DNA of 64,000 bases from [Flexibacter] sp. ATCC 35103. GTDB lineage: Bacteria; Bacteroidota; Bacteroidia; Flavobacteriales; Flavobacteriaceae. Numbering within the stretch: position 1 is the first letter of the stretch; each line of letters begins with the position of its first letter. The translations under genes and the position numbers were made by a program. Positions 27,281 through 35,155 of the stretch are shown one piece after another. The notes below the pieces were generated by a model. It searched no databases, had not been told where the DNA came from, and saw nothing but the letters and a program-made list of their open reading frames with translations. The stretch lies in assembly GCF_001975985.1 (NCBI RefSeq), contig NZ_MTQF01000010.1, positions 1 through 64,000 of the forward strand, in the 5' to 3' direction.

Positions 27281-27308
27281 AAAGCTGGGCTGATTAAAAC
27301 CCAGCTTT
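27281..27308 (+). terminator. Terminator after the alkyl sulfatase gene
   Basis: AAAGCTGGG and CCCAGCTTT form a 9-bp stem with a 10-base loop, followed by TT. Confidence 0.7.
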
Positions 27309-27433
27309 TGTATATAGAAAAAAAATAATAAAATGATTATGTTTTAAATGACTGCAGTGTTTTTACACATTAGATATCTATAGTCGTTTAATTGAAATAA
27401 TCAGACAGGCTTCATTAGAAATTTTAAAAATCA

Positions 27434-27817
27434 ATGATTATGAAAAGTAAATTATTTATCGTTTTCTTATTATTATCCACATTTTCTTATTCGCAGGAAC
27501 ATTATTATGAAACCGCTAAAATTTATGTAAAAAAGGCCGATGGTAGCAGTACTGTAGAAAAACATGATGTAGCAGTAATGCTGAATGAGAGTATAAAGCA
27601 GTGTACAGTGAGAATTGATTACAAAGAACCGCAGATTTTTAAAATTGTAAGCGAAAAAAAAGATGTGCAGACAACAGTTAAGACTTATGAACTGGAGCAT
27701 GCGGACGGCAGAAAAATAACTTTAGCTATTAAGAAAAAAAGAATCACCGTCACGGCACATACTACAGGAAAGAAGTTTGAAACTGATATAACCTATCAAA
27801 AATCAGAAAAAGGATAA
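27434..27817 (+). CDS. Small secreted protein of unknown function
   Basis: A 127-residue protein with a signal peptide (about 1-20, ending TFSYSQ); a second ATG two codons downstream is an equally good start. The rest is beta-rich and lysine-rich (AKIYVKKADGSSTVEKHDVA, ITLAIKKKRITVTA). No family recognised. It precedes a DUF4136 lipoprotein gene on the same strand. Confidence 0.65.
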   Translation: MIMKSKLFIVFLLLSTFSYSQEHYYETAKIYVKKADGSSTVEKHDVAVMLNESIKQCTVRIDYKEPQIFKIVSEKKDVQTTVKTYELEHADGRKITLAIKKKRITVTAHTTGKKFETDITYQKSEKG

Positions 27818-27901
27818 TAATCTTTATCGGAATCTGACAGAATAATTTTTAGAAAGCCAAATCATATATGTAACGAATATTAATCCTTTAAATTCTAAGC
27901 C

Positions 27902-28495
27902 ATGACTGCGACAAAAATTAAATTACCAATCATTTTACTGTTATTAATCGGACTTTTTTACAGCTGTTCGCCTTCTTTAAAGGTTACAACAGATTATGAC
28001 CGTACAACTAACTTTGGAGAATTAAGAAATTATACTATTTATGACTTAAAAGCTGAGGAAGGGCAGGTGAGCCAGCTCAATGTTGACAGGGTGACCAATG
28101 CAATCCGCACGGAGATGAATGCGAGAGGTTTTATTGAGACCGCTAAAAATCCTGATGTAAAAGTAAATGCAGTTTCAGTTCTTAAAAATAAGACAGAAGT
28201 TGTAGCCAATACAACTGGTTCTGCTTATGTGTACGGAGGGAGATACCGCCCGTACAGATACTGGGGAGGAACGGCCATGGTGTCCGGATCTGCTAATACC
28301 ACTTATGATACTTATGAGTATGTTGACGGATCTCTTATTATTGATATTGTTTCGGCAAAAACTGATAAACTCATCTGGCAGGGAATTGGTAATACGCAGA
28401 TAAGCAGCAAACCGGGAAATCCGGACGAACTTGTTGCTGCTGCGATCAAAAAAATGCTGGCAGATTTTCCTCCCGGAGAAGGAAAAAAGAAATAA
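27902..28495 (+). CDS. DUF4136 lipoprotein
   Basis: A 197-residue protein with a lipoprotein signal (LLLIGLFYSC, Cys about 22). The domain has the pattern of DUF4136: DYDRTTNFGELRNYTIYDL, a central ALKNK-like region, WQGIGNTQIS and PDELVAAAIKKMLADFPP. Such proteins are anchored in the cell envelope; role unknown. Followed by a strong terminator. Confidence 0.88.
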   Translation: MTATKIKLPIILLLLIGLFYSCSPSLKVTTDYDRTTNFGELRNYTIYDLKAEEGQVSQLNVDRVTNAIRTEMNARGFIETAKNPDVKVNAVSVLKNKTEVVANTTGSAYVYGGRYRPYRYWGGTAMVSGSANTTYDTYEYVDGSLIIDIVSAKTDKLIWQGIGNTQISSKPGNPDELVAAAIKKMLADFPPGEGKKK

Positions 28496-28501
28496 TTTAA
28501 C

Positions 28502-28530
28502 AAAAGGCTGTTCTGTTTGAACAGCCTTTT
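28502..28530 (+). terminator. Terminator after the DUF4136 gene
   Basis: A 12-bp perfect stem, AAAAGGCTGTTC with GAACAGCCTTTT, a 5-base loop and a T-rich tail. Confidence 0.85.
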
Positions 28531-28663
28531 ATTTTTTGCTTAACAAATTAGATAATATATTTATATTTGTTAATCCTTAGACTTTTTCTGCAGAAAAAGC
28601 AATTATTTTCTTTCTAACAGCGGCATCCAAATAGATAAGAAGAGAACTAAGGTCATTTTCGAA

Positions 28664-28918
28664 TTACTATATTTAATATCAAAAAAATACAATAAACGGA
28701 AAGATAAAAAAATCCTATATCCTTAACAGGACTTCGAACCATCGTTCAACTCTGATTAAATCTCAGATAAAGCCACTTTTAGACTGTTTATTTTAAACAA
28801 ACTAAGGATTCCTTGTGAAAAAATCGAACCGTAAAATGATAAGTGGTGAAGGCTTGAAAAATCTACATATTTGTGAATAAAAAAGGAGACAACTATTTAC
28901 TAGTTGTCTCCTTAAGTG
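28664..28918. repeat. Dispersed intergenic repeat B, copy 2 (long form)
   Basis: About 255 bp that match 31511-31757 closely over the whole length, including TTAACAGGACTTCGAACC, AAAAATCGAACCGTAAAATG and the final hairpin of GGAGACAACTA with TAGTTGTCTCC. In the other long copy the hairpin ends a tRNA-Arg gene; here it ends element A3. No coding potential. Confidence 0.75.
28885..28911 (-). terminator. Hairpin terminator of element A3
   Basis: GGAGACAACTA and TAGTTGTCTCC form an 11-bp perfect stem with a 5-base loop; the minus strand continues into six T. The same hairpin follows the tRNA-Arg gene. Confidence 0.75.
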
Positions 28919-28919
28919 A

Positions 28920-29056
28920 GGTTACTGAACAATTTACAAACCATTTTATGAATGATTTAAAGAAATTGGCTTACTTTTAAATGAATTTGTAAGATAATTA
29001 TTTTAAATTTTAATTCCAGAGCGGTTTGTATGTATCGTAGGGGTTAAATGCCAAAA
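28920..29056 (-). ncRNA. Structured repeat A, copy 3 (putative small RNA)
   Basis: Third copy of the element at 15827 and 21993. It keeps the CATTTTATGAATGATTTAAA core, the TTACAAA/TTTGTAA pair and TACAAACC/GGTTTGTA at its two ends. On the minus strand it runs into the terminator at 28885-28911. No promoter of the TAnnTTTG type was found just upstream. The bases 29057-29250 show nothing else. Confidence 0.5.
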
Positions 29057-29253
29057 ATGTTAAAATTTAGGGCAGTAATTCAGATATCACAATAAAAGAA
29101 AGAATGATGAAAAAGATGCTAATAGCAAACGTGGACTTATGGGTAGAGTATATTGGTATGCTGTGATTCCGTTTAATGGTTTATATTTGAAGGTATGTTT
29201 AAAAAGCTGACTTAAGCATTCAGAAAACAGCTATTGAACTTGTATAAATAAAA

Positions 29254-29277
29254 AAGCACCTGTCTGGACAGGTGCTT
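29254..29277 (-). terminator. Terminator of the cold-shock gene
   Basis: AAGCACCTGTC and GACAGGTGCTT form an 11-bp stem with a two-base centre, followed on the minus strand by a T run, 24 bases after the stop codon. Confidence 0.85.
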
Positions 29278-29300
29278 ATATAAACTAATGCTATAGTATA

Positions 29301-29492
29301 TTATGCTATCACTACGTTTACTGCGTTTGGACCTTTGCGGCCTTCCTGAATATCATATCGAACTGAATCGTTTTCACGAATATTTTCTGATAGACCTGAA
29401 ACATGAACAAAAACTTCGTTTCCTCCATTATTTGGAGTAATAAATCCGAAACCTTTTTCTTCATTGAAAAATTTTACTGTACCTTCTTGCAT
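29301..29492 (-). CDS. Cold-shock protein (CspA family)
   Basis: A 63-residue single OB-fold protein. RNP1 is KGFGFITP and RNP2 is VFVHVSGL; the aromatic side chains for single-stranded nucleic-acid binding are in place. It acts as an RNA chaperone. TACATTTG at 29512-29519 on the minus strand could be its -7 element, though that would give a leader of only about 14 bases, short for a cold-inducible gene. Confidence 0.96.
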   Translation of the reverse strand: MQEGTVKFFNEEKGFGFITPNNGGNEVFVHVSGLSENIRENDSVRYDIQEGRKGPNAVNVVIA

Positions 29493-29511
29493 TTTAAATA
29501 TTTAATTTGGC

Positions 29512-29519
29512 CAAATGTA
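29512..29519 (-). promoter_or_regulatory. Putative -7 element for the cold-shock gene
   Basis: TACATTTG on the minus strand fits TAnnTTTG, 20 bases before the start codon. No TTG at the expected upstream distance. Confidence 0.35.
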
Positions 29520-29739
29520 GTGCATTAAATGATAAGGAGTTAAAAAAGAGTTTTTAATTATGTTTATATTAACTTTATTGAGAATTTGCATGATACCGCA
29601 GCCGCTGTTTTTTTGTATTATTATACAGGCTTCAACCAAATTATGCATTGCAGATCCAATCTAAGGTGTCAGACATGTTAAATAAGTCAAGAAGGTATAC
29701 AGCTAACCCGAACCCAATAACAGAACATTATTATCAAAA

Positions 29740-30303
29740 ATGGAAATTGATCAAATACTCGACAAAATACATCCGCTTTCACCTGCTTCAAAACTGATCC
29801 TCAAGAAAAATATTCTGGAAGTAAGCCTACCCAATCATACCCTTATAATACAGGCTGACAAGGTTGAGAAAAATATCTATTTTATCAAAAAGGGCATTGC
29901 ACGGACTTTTTCCAATGACGGGGAGAGCGAAATTACATTTTCCTTTGGAAAAGAAGGCGATACAATAGCGTCGCTGAAAAGCTATATTTGCAGTGAGAAA
30001 GGATATGAAAATATAGAACTGCTGGAAAACAGCGTGCTTTATGAACTAAATACTGAAGCCCTTCAGAATCTTTTCAATGAAAATATTGAAATTGCCAACT
30101 GGGGCAGAAAGTTTGCAGAAAATGAACTGCTCAAAGCAGAAGAAAGACTTATTTCCCGACAGCTGGGAACTGCAGCCGACCGCTACATGCAGCTTTTAAA
30201 AAATTATCCCGACCTTATACAAAGGGTCCAGCTTGGGCATATCGCTTCCTATTTAGGCATAACACAGGTAAGCTTGAGCCGTATCAGAACAAATATAAAA
30301 TAG
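29740..30303 (+). CDS. Crp/Fnr family transcriptional regulator
   Basis: A 187-residue protein with a cyclic-nucleotide-binding-like barrel (about 20-115: IYFIKKGIARTFSNDGESEI) and a C-terminal helix-turn-helix (about 150-185: LGHIASYLGITQVSLSRIRT). No iron-sulfur cysteines, so it is not an Fnr-type oxygen sensor. It is of the short CRP-like group common in Bacteroidota. The double GNAT gene begins 71 bases later and may share its transcript. Confidence 0.9.
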   Translation: MEIDQILDKIHPLSPASKLILKKNILEVSLPNHTLIIQADKVEKNIYFIKKGIARTFSNDGESEITFSFGKEGDTIASLKSYICSEKGYENIELLENSVLYELNTEALQNLFNENIEIANWGRKFAENELLKAEERLISRQLGTAADRYMQLLKNYPDLIQRVQLGHIASYLGITQVSLSRIRTNIK

Positions 30304-30374
30304 GGTTCATTTTTTATCATTTGTATAATTTTTCCTTGGGACATATTCAGAACTTTGCCTAAAATCTTTAAAAA

Positions 30375-31376
30375 ATGAATATAACCATTAGAAAAGCTGC
30401 AGAAAAAGACAGTGAACAAATTTGGAGCTTAATGAAAGAACTTGCTGTTTTTGAAAAATACATTAACAGTTTTGCCATCACAGCTGAAATAGTAAAAGAG
30501 AGCGGTTTTAGAAAAGATCCCCCGGATTTCTATTGTATTGTTGCCCAATGCGATGAGAAGATTGCAGGAATTCTGGTATATTATTTCCTGCCTTTTACGG
30601 CGCAGAACCGTCCGGCAATTTATATGAAAGAACTGTATGTTGCCGAGGATTTCCGAGGCCAGAGGATAGGTGAGAAATTAATGGACGAACTCAAAGAAGA
30701 AGCAATAAAGAAGAACTGCGGACAGATAAAATGGACCGTTGCACCTTGGAATGAGGGAGGCAGGAATTTTTATGAAAGACTGGGAGCCATAGAAAACCAG
30801 GAATGGCTTAATTATGAGTGGAATTTAAAAACTAACGGCGAAAACAGTTCTAAGATGAAACCCATAACCATTATAAAAGTTACTATTGCTGATCTGTATG
30901 AACTGCAGAGAATCGGCCGTGAGACTTTTCAGGAAACATTTGCAGATTCGAACTCCGAGGAAAACATGAAATCTTATCTTGAAGAAGGTTTCTCAATAAA
31001 AAAATTAACTGCAGAGCTTCAAAATGAAAATTCCGAGTTTTATTTTGCCAGGATTGATAATGAAGTTGTAGGCTATCTCAAAATCAATTTTGGAGAATCA
31101 CAAACCGAATTGAAGGACAGTACATCTCTTGAAATTGAAAGGATTTATGTTTCAAAGGAATTTCACGGGAAAAGTGTCGGGCAGCTGCTTTATGATAAAG
31201 CAATCGAAGCTGCCAGACAAAAGGGATCTGAATATGTCTGGCTGGGAGTCTGGGAAGAGAATTTAAGGGCAATCCGGTTTTATGAAAAAAATGGTTTTGC
31301 AGCCTTCGACGCACACATATTTAAATTGGGAGATGATCAGCAGACTGACATAATGATGAAATTGAAATTGGATTAA
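30375..31376 (+). CDS. Tandem GNAT acetyltransferase (two fused domains)
   Basis: A 333-residue protein with two complete GNAT domains. Domain 1 (about 1-150) resembles spermidine/diamine acetyltransferase, with YMKELYVAEDFRGQRIGEKL and APWNEGGRNFYERLGA. Domain 2 (about 162-330) is of the PaiA/YjgM type, with LEIERIYVSKEFHGKSVGQL and RAIRFYEKNGF. They are joined by KTNGENSSK, and domain 2 begins with an in-frame ATG (30855), so it may also be made separately. Substrates are probably polyamines or other amines. Confidence 0.88.
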   Translation: MNITIRKAAEKDSEQIWSLMKELAVFEKYINSFAITAEIVKESGFRKDPPDFYCIVAQCDEKIAGILVYYFLPFTAQNRPAIYMKELYVAEDFRGQRIGEKLMDELKEEAIKKNCGQIKWTVAPWNEGGRNFYERLGAIENQEWLNYEWNLKTNGENSSKMKPITIIKVTIADLYELQRIGRETFQETFADSNSEENMKSYLEEGFSIKKLTAELQNENSEFYFARIDNEVVGYLKINFGESQTELKDSTSLEIERIYVSKEFHGKSVGQLLYDKAIEAARQKGSEYVWLGVWEENLRAIRFYEKNGFAAFDAHIFKLGDDQQTDIMMKLKLD

Positions 31377-31510
31377 TTCACGAATTCTTTATAAAGCCTA
31401 TAGCTAAACTTTGTAGTAATACTATTGGTCTGCCTGCGCACTATTTTAAAGCTGGCTTATTGATAAGGCGTTTCTATTTTTTCGGAAATTTTTCTTACAT
31501 TGTATGTTGT

Positions 31511-31757
31511 CTATTTAGTATCAAAAAATTACGACAAGCCAAAAGAGAAAAAAATCCTATATCCTTAACGGGACTTCGAACCATCGTTCAGCTATGATTA
31601 AATCTCAAATAAAGTCACTTTTAGACTGTTTATTTCGACAGACTAAGGATTTCGCGTGAAAAAATCGAACCGTAAAATGATAAGCCGTAAAGGCTTGAAA
31701 AATCTACATATTTGTGTATAAAAAAAGAGACAACTATTACATAGTTGTCTCTTTAAG
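31511..31757. repeat. Dispersed intergenic repeat B, copy 3 (long form, beside tRNA-Arg)
   Basis: About 247 bp matching 28664-28918; the core also occurs at 4120-4207. It begins right after the tRNA-Arg gene (minus strand) with the shared hairpin. The bases 31377-31510 before it show nothing. Confidence 0.75.
31724..31754 (-). terminator. Terminator of tRNA-Arg
   Basis: AAAGAGACAACTAT and ATAGTTGTCTCTTT form a 14-bp perfect stem with a TAC loop, four bases after the tRNA 3' end on the minus strand, with T on exit. Confidence 0.85.
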
Positions 31758-31831
31758 TGACCTCGACTGGATTCAAACCAGTAACCTCTTGAGCCGTAAT
31801 CAAGTGCGCTATTCAGTTGCGCCACGAGGCC
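31758..31831 (-). tRNA. tRNA-Arg (anticodon ACG)
   Basis: A complete 74-base cloverleaf without encoded CCA. Acceptor stem GGCCTCG/CGAGGTC (one G-U at 2-71), D-stem GCGC/GCGC, anticodon arm CTTGA-TTACGGC-TCAAG with ACG at 34-36, variable loop AGGTT, T-arm ACTGG-TTTGAAT-CCAGT and discriminator A. A20, an arginine identity base, is present. Position 19 is A and 56 is T instead of the usual G and C, a change that preserves the tertiary pair. Reads CGU and, after A-to-I editing, CGC and CGA. Confidence 0.95.
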
Positions 31832-31833
31832 TT

Positions 31834-31867
31834 TTTGTTATCAATTAGCTAATTTTTCGTAGCTTTG
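31834..31867 (+). promoter_or_regulatory. Promoter of apt
   Basis: TTTG at 31834-31837, 22 bases, then TAGCTTTG at 31860-31867, matching TAnnTTTG. The leader to the apt start is about 75 bases. It is divergent from, and overlaps, the tRNA-Arg promoter region. Confidence 0.55.
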
Positions 31868-31887
31868 TTGATTGCTTATTGCGGGTG

Positions 31888-31917
31888 CAAAGATAGGAAG
31901 AAATGTGAGATATACAA
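31888..31917 (-). promoter_or_regulatory. Promoter of tRNA-Arg
   Basis: On the minus strand TTG (31917-31915), 19 bases, then TATCTTTG (31895-31888): the full Bacteroidetes promoter with ideal spacing. The tRNA 5' end lies about 50 bases after the expected start site. Confidence 0.75.
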
Positions 31918-31945
31918 GAGAAAAATAACATAAAATTAAAAAAAA

Positions 31946-32458
31946 ATGCAGTTAGAAAATTATATACGTGATATTCAGGGTTTTCCAAAAGAAGGAATTT
32001 TGTTTAAAGATATAACTCCGCTACTAAATGACCCAATTGCGACAAAAGAATGCCTTAATATTCTAATCGAATCTCTTGACGGACAAAAAATAGACAAGGT
32101 AGTAGGAGCAGAAAGTCGTGGTTTTTTCTTCGGGATATTATTAGCGCAGGAATTAAATGCAGGTTTTGTTCCGGTTAGAAAACCAAAAAAGCTTCCTTAC
32201 GAAATCATTTCAGCTTCATATGATTTAGAATACGGCACAGACAGCTTAGAAATGCATACAGATGCAATAAAAAAAGGAGACAGGGTTTTGATCCACGACG
32301 ACGTTTTGGCAACAGGAGGAACCGCTAAAGCAGTTTGTGAATTAGTAGAGAAATTAGGTGGCGAAATTGTACAATGCAACTTTCTAATGGAACTAACTTT
32401 CCTGAACGGAAGGCAAAAGATTAAAGAGCATCCAATTTTTGCAGCTTTAACATACTAA
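31946..32458 (+). CDS. apt: Adenine phosphoribosyltransferase
   Basis: A 170-residue enzyme that joins adenine to PRPP to give AMP in purine salvage. The PRPP-binding motif is VLIHDDVLATGGTAKAV (about 112-128); VGAESRGFFFG and FVPVRKPKKLPYE are the adenine-site segments of the family. Length is typical. Cytoplasmic and presumably constitutive. Confidence 0.97.
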   Translation: MQLENYIRDIQGFPKEGILFKDITPLLNDPIATKECLNILIESLDGQKIDKVVGAESRGFFFGILLAQELNAGFVPVRKPKKLPYEIISASYDLEYGTDSLEMHTDAIKKGDRVLIHDDVLATGGTAKAVCELVEKLGGEIVQCNFLMELTFLNGRQKIKEHPIFAALTY

Positions 32459-32490
32459 AAACAGCATTATAAGCATTATATTAGTGAAAT

Positions 32491-32526
32491 AAAATTGTTC
32501 TGGTAAATTTATACCAGGACAATTTT
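32491..32526. terminator. Bidirectional terminator between apt and the response regulator
   Basis: AAAATTGTTCTGGTA and TACCAGGACAATTTT form a 15-bp stem with one U-G pair; it overlaps the last codons of the minus-strand response regulator and is T-rich beyond. Confidence 0.75.
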
Positions 32527-33153
32527 ATTTTTAATAGCATATAAAACTAAGCCTATTCTGGTTTTAATTTCAAGTTTGTCGAATAAACATTCCCTGTAAC
32601 CGTCAATTGTTTTGGGACTCAGACACATTTCTGAAGCGATTTCCTTGTATGTTTTTTCAGTACAGGCGTGTTTTATAAAAATGATTTCTTTGTCTTTTAG
32701 GTTTATTTTTGCGGTGTCATTGTTGGCTTTTTTCACTAACATGCCAGACACTAATTCAGTAAAATAAAACCCTTTTTCGATCACAGATATAATGCAGTCC
32801 TTAAATATTTCCGGCGATGTATCTTTAAGCAAATAGCCTTTGGCACCATTGGTGAGCATTTTTATAATAATTTCTTCATCATCGTTTACAGATAACGCAA
32901 TAACTTTAAGTTCAGGTCTGTTTTCCTTAATCCATTTCATGGTACTAACGCCATCGAGAACCGGCATATTTACATCTAGTAAAATTAAATCAACATCTGA
33001 GTTGGTGTTTTCCTGTAAATACGAAATAAATACTTTCCCGTTTTCAAAGCGGTTGATGACTTCAAAATCTTTAAAACTATTGATCAAAAGCTCCAGTGAT
33101 TGCGAAAAAAGCAAATGATCGTCTACAATAATAATTTTGTTTTTAGGTTTCAT
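32509..33153 (-). CDS. LuxR/NarL-type response regulator
   Basis: A 214-residue two-domain regulator. The receiver (1-120) has the phosphate-accepting Asp in LILLDVNMPVLDG (about 59), with KIIIVDDH at the start and Lys in GAKGYLLKD. The C-terminal LuxR helix-turn-helix is at about 145-205 (TYKEIASEMCLSPKTIDGYR). It overlaps the kinase gene by 11 bases. Last gene of a four-gene minus-strand operon facing the six-gene cluster, which is its likely target. Confidence 0.93.
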   Translation of the reverse strand: MKPKNKIIIVDDHLLFSQSLELLINSFKDFEVINRFENGKVFISYLQENTNSDVDLILLDVNMPVLDGVSTMKWIKENRPELKVIALSVNDDEEIIIKMLTNGAKGYLLKDTSPEIFKDCIISVIEKGFYFTELVSGMLVKKANNDTAKINLKDKEIIFIKHACTEKTYKEIASEMCLSPKTIDGYRECLFDKLEIKTRIGLVLYAIKNKIVLV

Positions 33154-33928
33154 TGGGTTTCGTTAAGGGATATTCTAAAGTTACAGTTGTTCCTGATGCG
33201 TCTGATTTCATGATTAATAGTGCGCCAATTAATTTGGCTCTTAACTTCATGTTGGTTAATCCTAATCCGGGATTTATCCTGAGCGGATCATATCCAATCC
33301 CGAAATCTTTCATTTCCAGATAAAAAACATCCTTTGTTGTGTTAATATTTACTTCAAATAAATCACTGTGAGAATGTTTTAGGCTATTGTGCATTGCTTC
33401 TTGAAAAATGCGGTAAATAAACAAATCATGCTCTTCGTTTATATTGGGTACACCGCCTGTAAAGTTATAATTATATGGAATATTTTTCAACTTTTTTATG
33501 CGCTCCAAATCTTGTTTTATTGCTTCTATAAAATTGGTTTGCAATAAGTTGTCTTTGTTTATTATTCTGGATAAAATCCGTATTTCGTCCAGGGATTTGG
33601 CAAGGACTGCCTTAAGGTCAGACAGTTCAGGACCATAAACAGGTTTACCGCTATCGATATACATATTGAGCTGCAAAATGCCAACAGATACAATTTGACC
33701 AATATTATCATGAAGTTCTTTACTGATTTCGCTTAAAGTCTGATCCTTAATTTCGATTCTAGTTTTTATTAATTCCGATTGAAAATACAATTCCGATTCC
33801 ATTTTTTCGACCAGATACGTATTCTTTTTCTTTAAGAAATAAAAGAATATGACAAGCAGAATCACCAGTAAAGTAAAAAAAACGATACCTAACGAAATTA
33901 CTAGTAATTGTATTTCTTTTCGCTCCAT
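33143..33928 (-). CDS. HisKA_3-type sensor histidine kinase
   Basis: A 261-residue kinase from ATG at 33928 (frame open to a TTG at 33949). One N-terminal membrane helix, then a coiled stretch, the HisKA_3 phosphoacceptor in EISKELHDNIGQI (His about 73) and a HATPase domain with GLGLTNMKLRAKLIGA. It has no periplasmic sensor of its own; the 7TM-like protein encoded directly upstream probably supplies the signal. Start overlaps that gene by 28 bases, which suggests coupled translation. Confidence 0.9.
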   Translation of the reverse strand: MERKEIQLLVISLGIVFFTLLVILLVIFFYFLKKKNTYLVEKMESELYFQSELIKTRIEIKDQTLSEISKELHDNIGQIVSVGILQLNMYIDSGKPVYGPELSDLKAVLAKSLDEIRILSRIINKDNLLQTNFIEAIKQDLERIKKLKNIPYNYNFTGGVPNINEEHDLFIYRIFQEAMHNSLKHSHSDLFEVNINTTKDVFYLEMKDFGIGYDPLRINPGLGLTNMKLRAKLIGALLIMKSDASGTTVTLEYPLTKPNET

Positions 33929-34548
33929 AAAAATCCAATAATAAAACAACCGTGCATTAGAAAATTTAATATAAATAACACTAAACTAAACACTGATTCA
34001 TCTTGTTTGATCAAAAACCATTTTATAGCCAGCATAAACGGCAGAACTGGCACATGAAAGACCAGAATGCCTAATATGTACCAAAAAAATACAGATTTTT
34101 TAAAATTTAAAATTTTATCAGAATTAAAAATTTCTATCAAATATAAACAAGATAATATCATAACTATCAGAACACCAATAGCAAAACTGTAAATAAAGGA
34201 ATGGTTTATATCTTCTTTACAGTATAAAATATTGAGAAGAAATGAAAATACAAACAAAACCAAACATAAAGCCGCCGTTCCTTTATAATTAATTTTTATT
34301 AATAAACTCCTGAGAAGCAGAATATAAGAACAAAAAGTAACGAACATGTAAATGTTGAAAACATAATAATTTAATACTCCTGTCCATTCTGTAAAATGGT
34401 AGCCAACTATTTCGGTCAGAGCTGAAAACCAAATTAAAACTACTAAAAATTTAGCCCTTTTGCCCGGGAGCTTATGCAGCGATATCAGTCCGGTAATACC
34501 CGATAATAAAGCGAGATAAACAATATAAAATCTTAAAATTTCAAACAT
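33901..34548 (-). CDS. 7TM-like membrane protein of a sensory operon
   Basis: A 215-residue protein with about seven membrane helices and short loops. No enzyme motif is visible. In Bacteroidota proteins of this shape often precede a small HisKA_3 kinase and a LuxR-type regulator, as here, and may be the sensing subunit. It overlaps the kinase gene and is 6 bases from the gene before it. Confidence 0.75.
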   Translation of the reverse strand: MFEILRFYIVYLALLSGITGLISLHKLPGKRAKFLVVLIWFSALTEIVGYHFTEWTGVLNYYVFNIYMFVTFCSYILLLRSLLIKINYKGTAALCLVLFVFSFLLNILYCKEDINHSFIYSFAIGVLIVMILSCLYLIEIFNSDKILNFKKSVFFWYILGILVFHVPVLPFMLAIKWFLIKQDESVFSLVLFILNFLMHGCFIIGFLWSEKKYNY

Positions 34549-34554
34549 AGTTTT

Positions 34555-34995
34555 TTAATATAATAAAGCTGGTGGTCTTCCAATACTGCCATAATTCATA
34601 GGTTCTATAGTCGATATGTCTGCATTCTCCTCTTCACGAACCAATGCAAAAGTTTGTACATCATTAGAACTTATAGTATTGATTCTGATCTTTTTGCCTG
34701 TTGCTGTCAAAAATAACGTCATCAAACCAGCTTTTTCAGCATATTTTTTTTCTTCAGGATACACTCCAAAATAAAAACGGATTCCGTTTACATTATAACC
34801 GGTTTTTTCGCCCTGAGTTTTGATATAATGTATGTAGTTTTCGAGCTCTTCTAATGAAAACCAAATGGCATTTGCATCTTCTTTCTTGATGTATTTCGCA
34901 ATAATACTGGCTCTGTACTTCATAAAATTTAAGTGTAATTCTTTACCAAATTTTTTAGTAATTAATTGAGTCGGTCTTCCTGGTTCTTTTTTCAT
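34555..34995 (-). CDS. Unknown 146-residue protein, first gene of the sensory operon
   Basis: Start placed at ATG 34995 (MKKEPGRPTQLITKKFGKEL); the frame is open 8 codons further upstream. Mixed alpha/beta composition, no signal peptide or membrane helix, a central SLEELENYIHYIKTQGEKTG helix and KIRINTIS strand. I do not recognise the family. It faces the six-gene plus-strand cluster across a 285-base intergenic region. Confidence 0.65.
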   Translation of the reverse strand: MKKEPGRPTQLITKKFGKELHLNFMKYRASIIAKYIKKEDANAIWFSLEELENYIHYIKTQGEKTGYNVNGIRFYFGVYPEEKKYAEKAGLMTLFLTATGKKIRINTISSNDVQTFALVREEENADISTIEPMNYGSIGRPPALLY

Positions 34996-35100
34996 AATCT
35001 TAAAAATTAAATCATTCAATGGTTAATTGGTTAATTTGTTGTTTTATAGTGTTTTAAATAAAACTTACATGCAAAATTATTTTAAACTTATAAAGTTTGC

Positions 35101-35155
35101 AAGGGGAAATATACCCTTTTTTTATAGGGTTAATTTATTTAAAAAATAGGGTTAA
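35101..35155. promoter_or_regulatory. Repeated AGGGTTAA/ACCCT sites between the sensory operon and the six-gene cluster
   Basis: ATAGGGTTAA occurs at 35124-35133 and again at 35146-35155, start to start 22 bases, or about two helical turns. An inverted half, ACCCT, is at 35113-35117. This looks like a multi-site operator, most simply for the neighbouring response regulator. A TTTTG is present at about 35161, but no exact TAnnTTTG follows. Confidence 0.5.

Noticed and set aside
31643-31825. A 60-codon minus-strand reading frame beginning MAQLNSALDYGSRGYWFESS
   Set aside because: It is the tRNA-Arg gene and its terminator read as protein; the cloverleaf explains the sequence.
33143-33949. Kinase start at TTG 33949
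   Set aside because: An ATG at 33928 places the membrane helix at a normal distance from the N-terminus and reduces the overlap with the gene before it.
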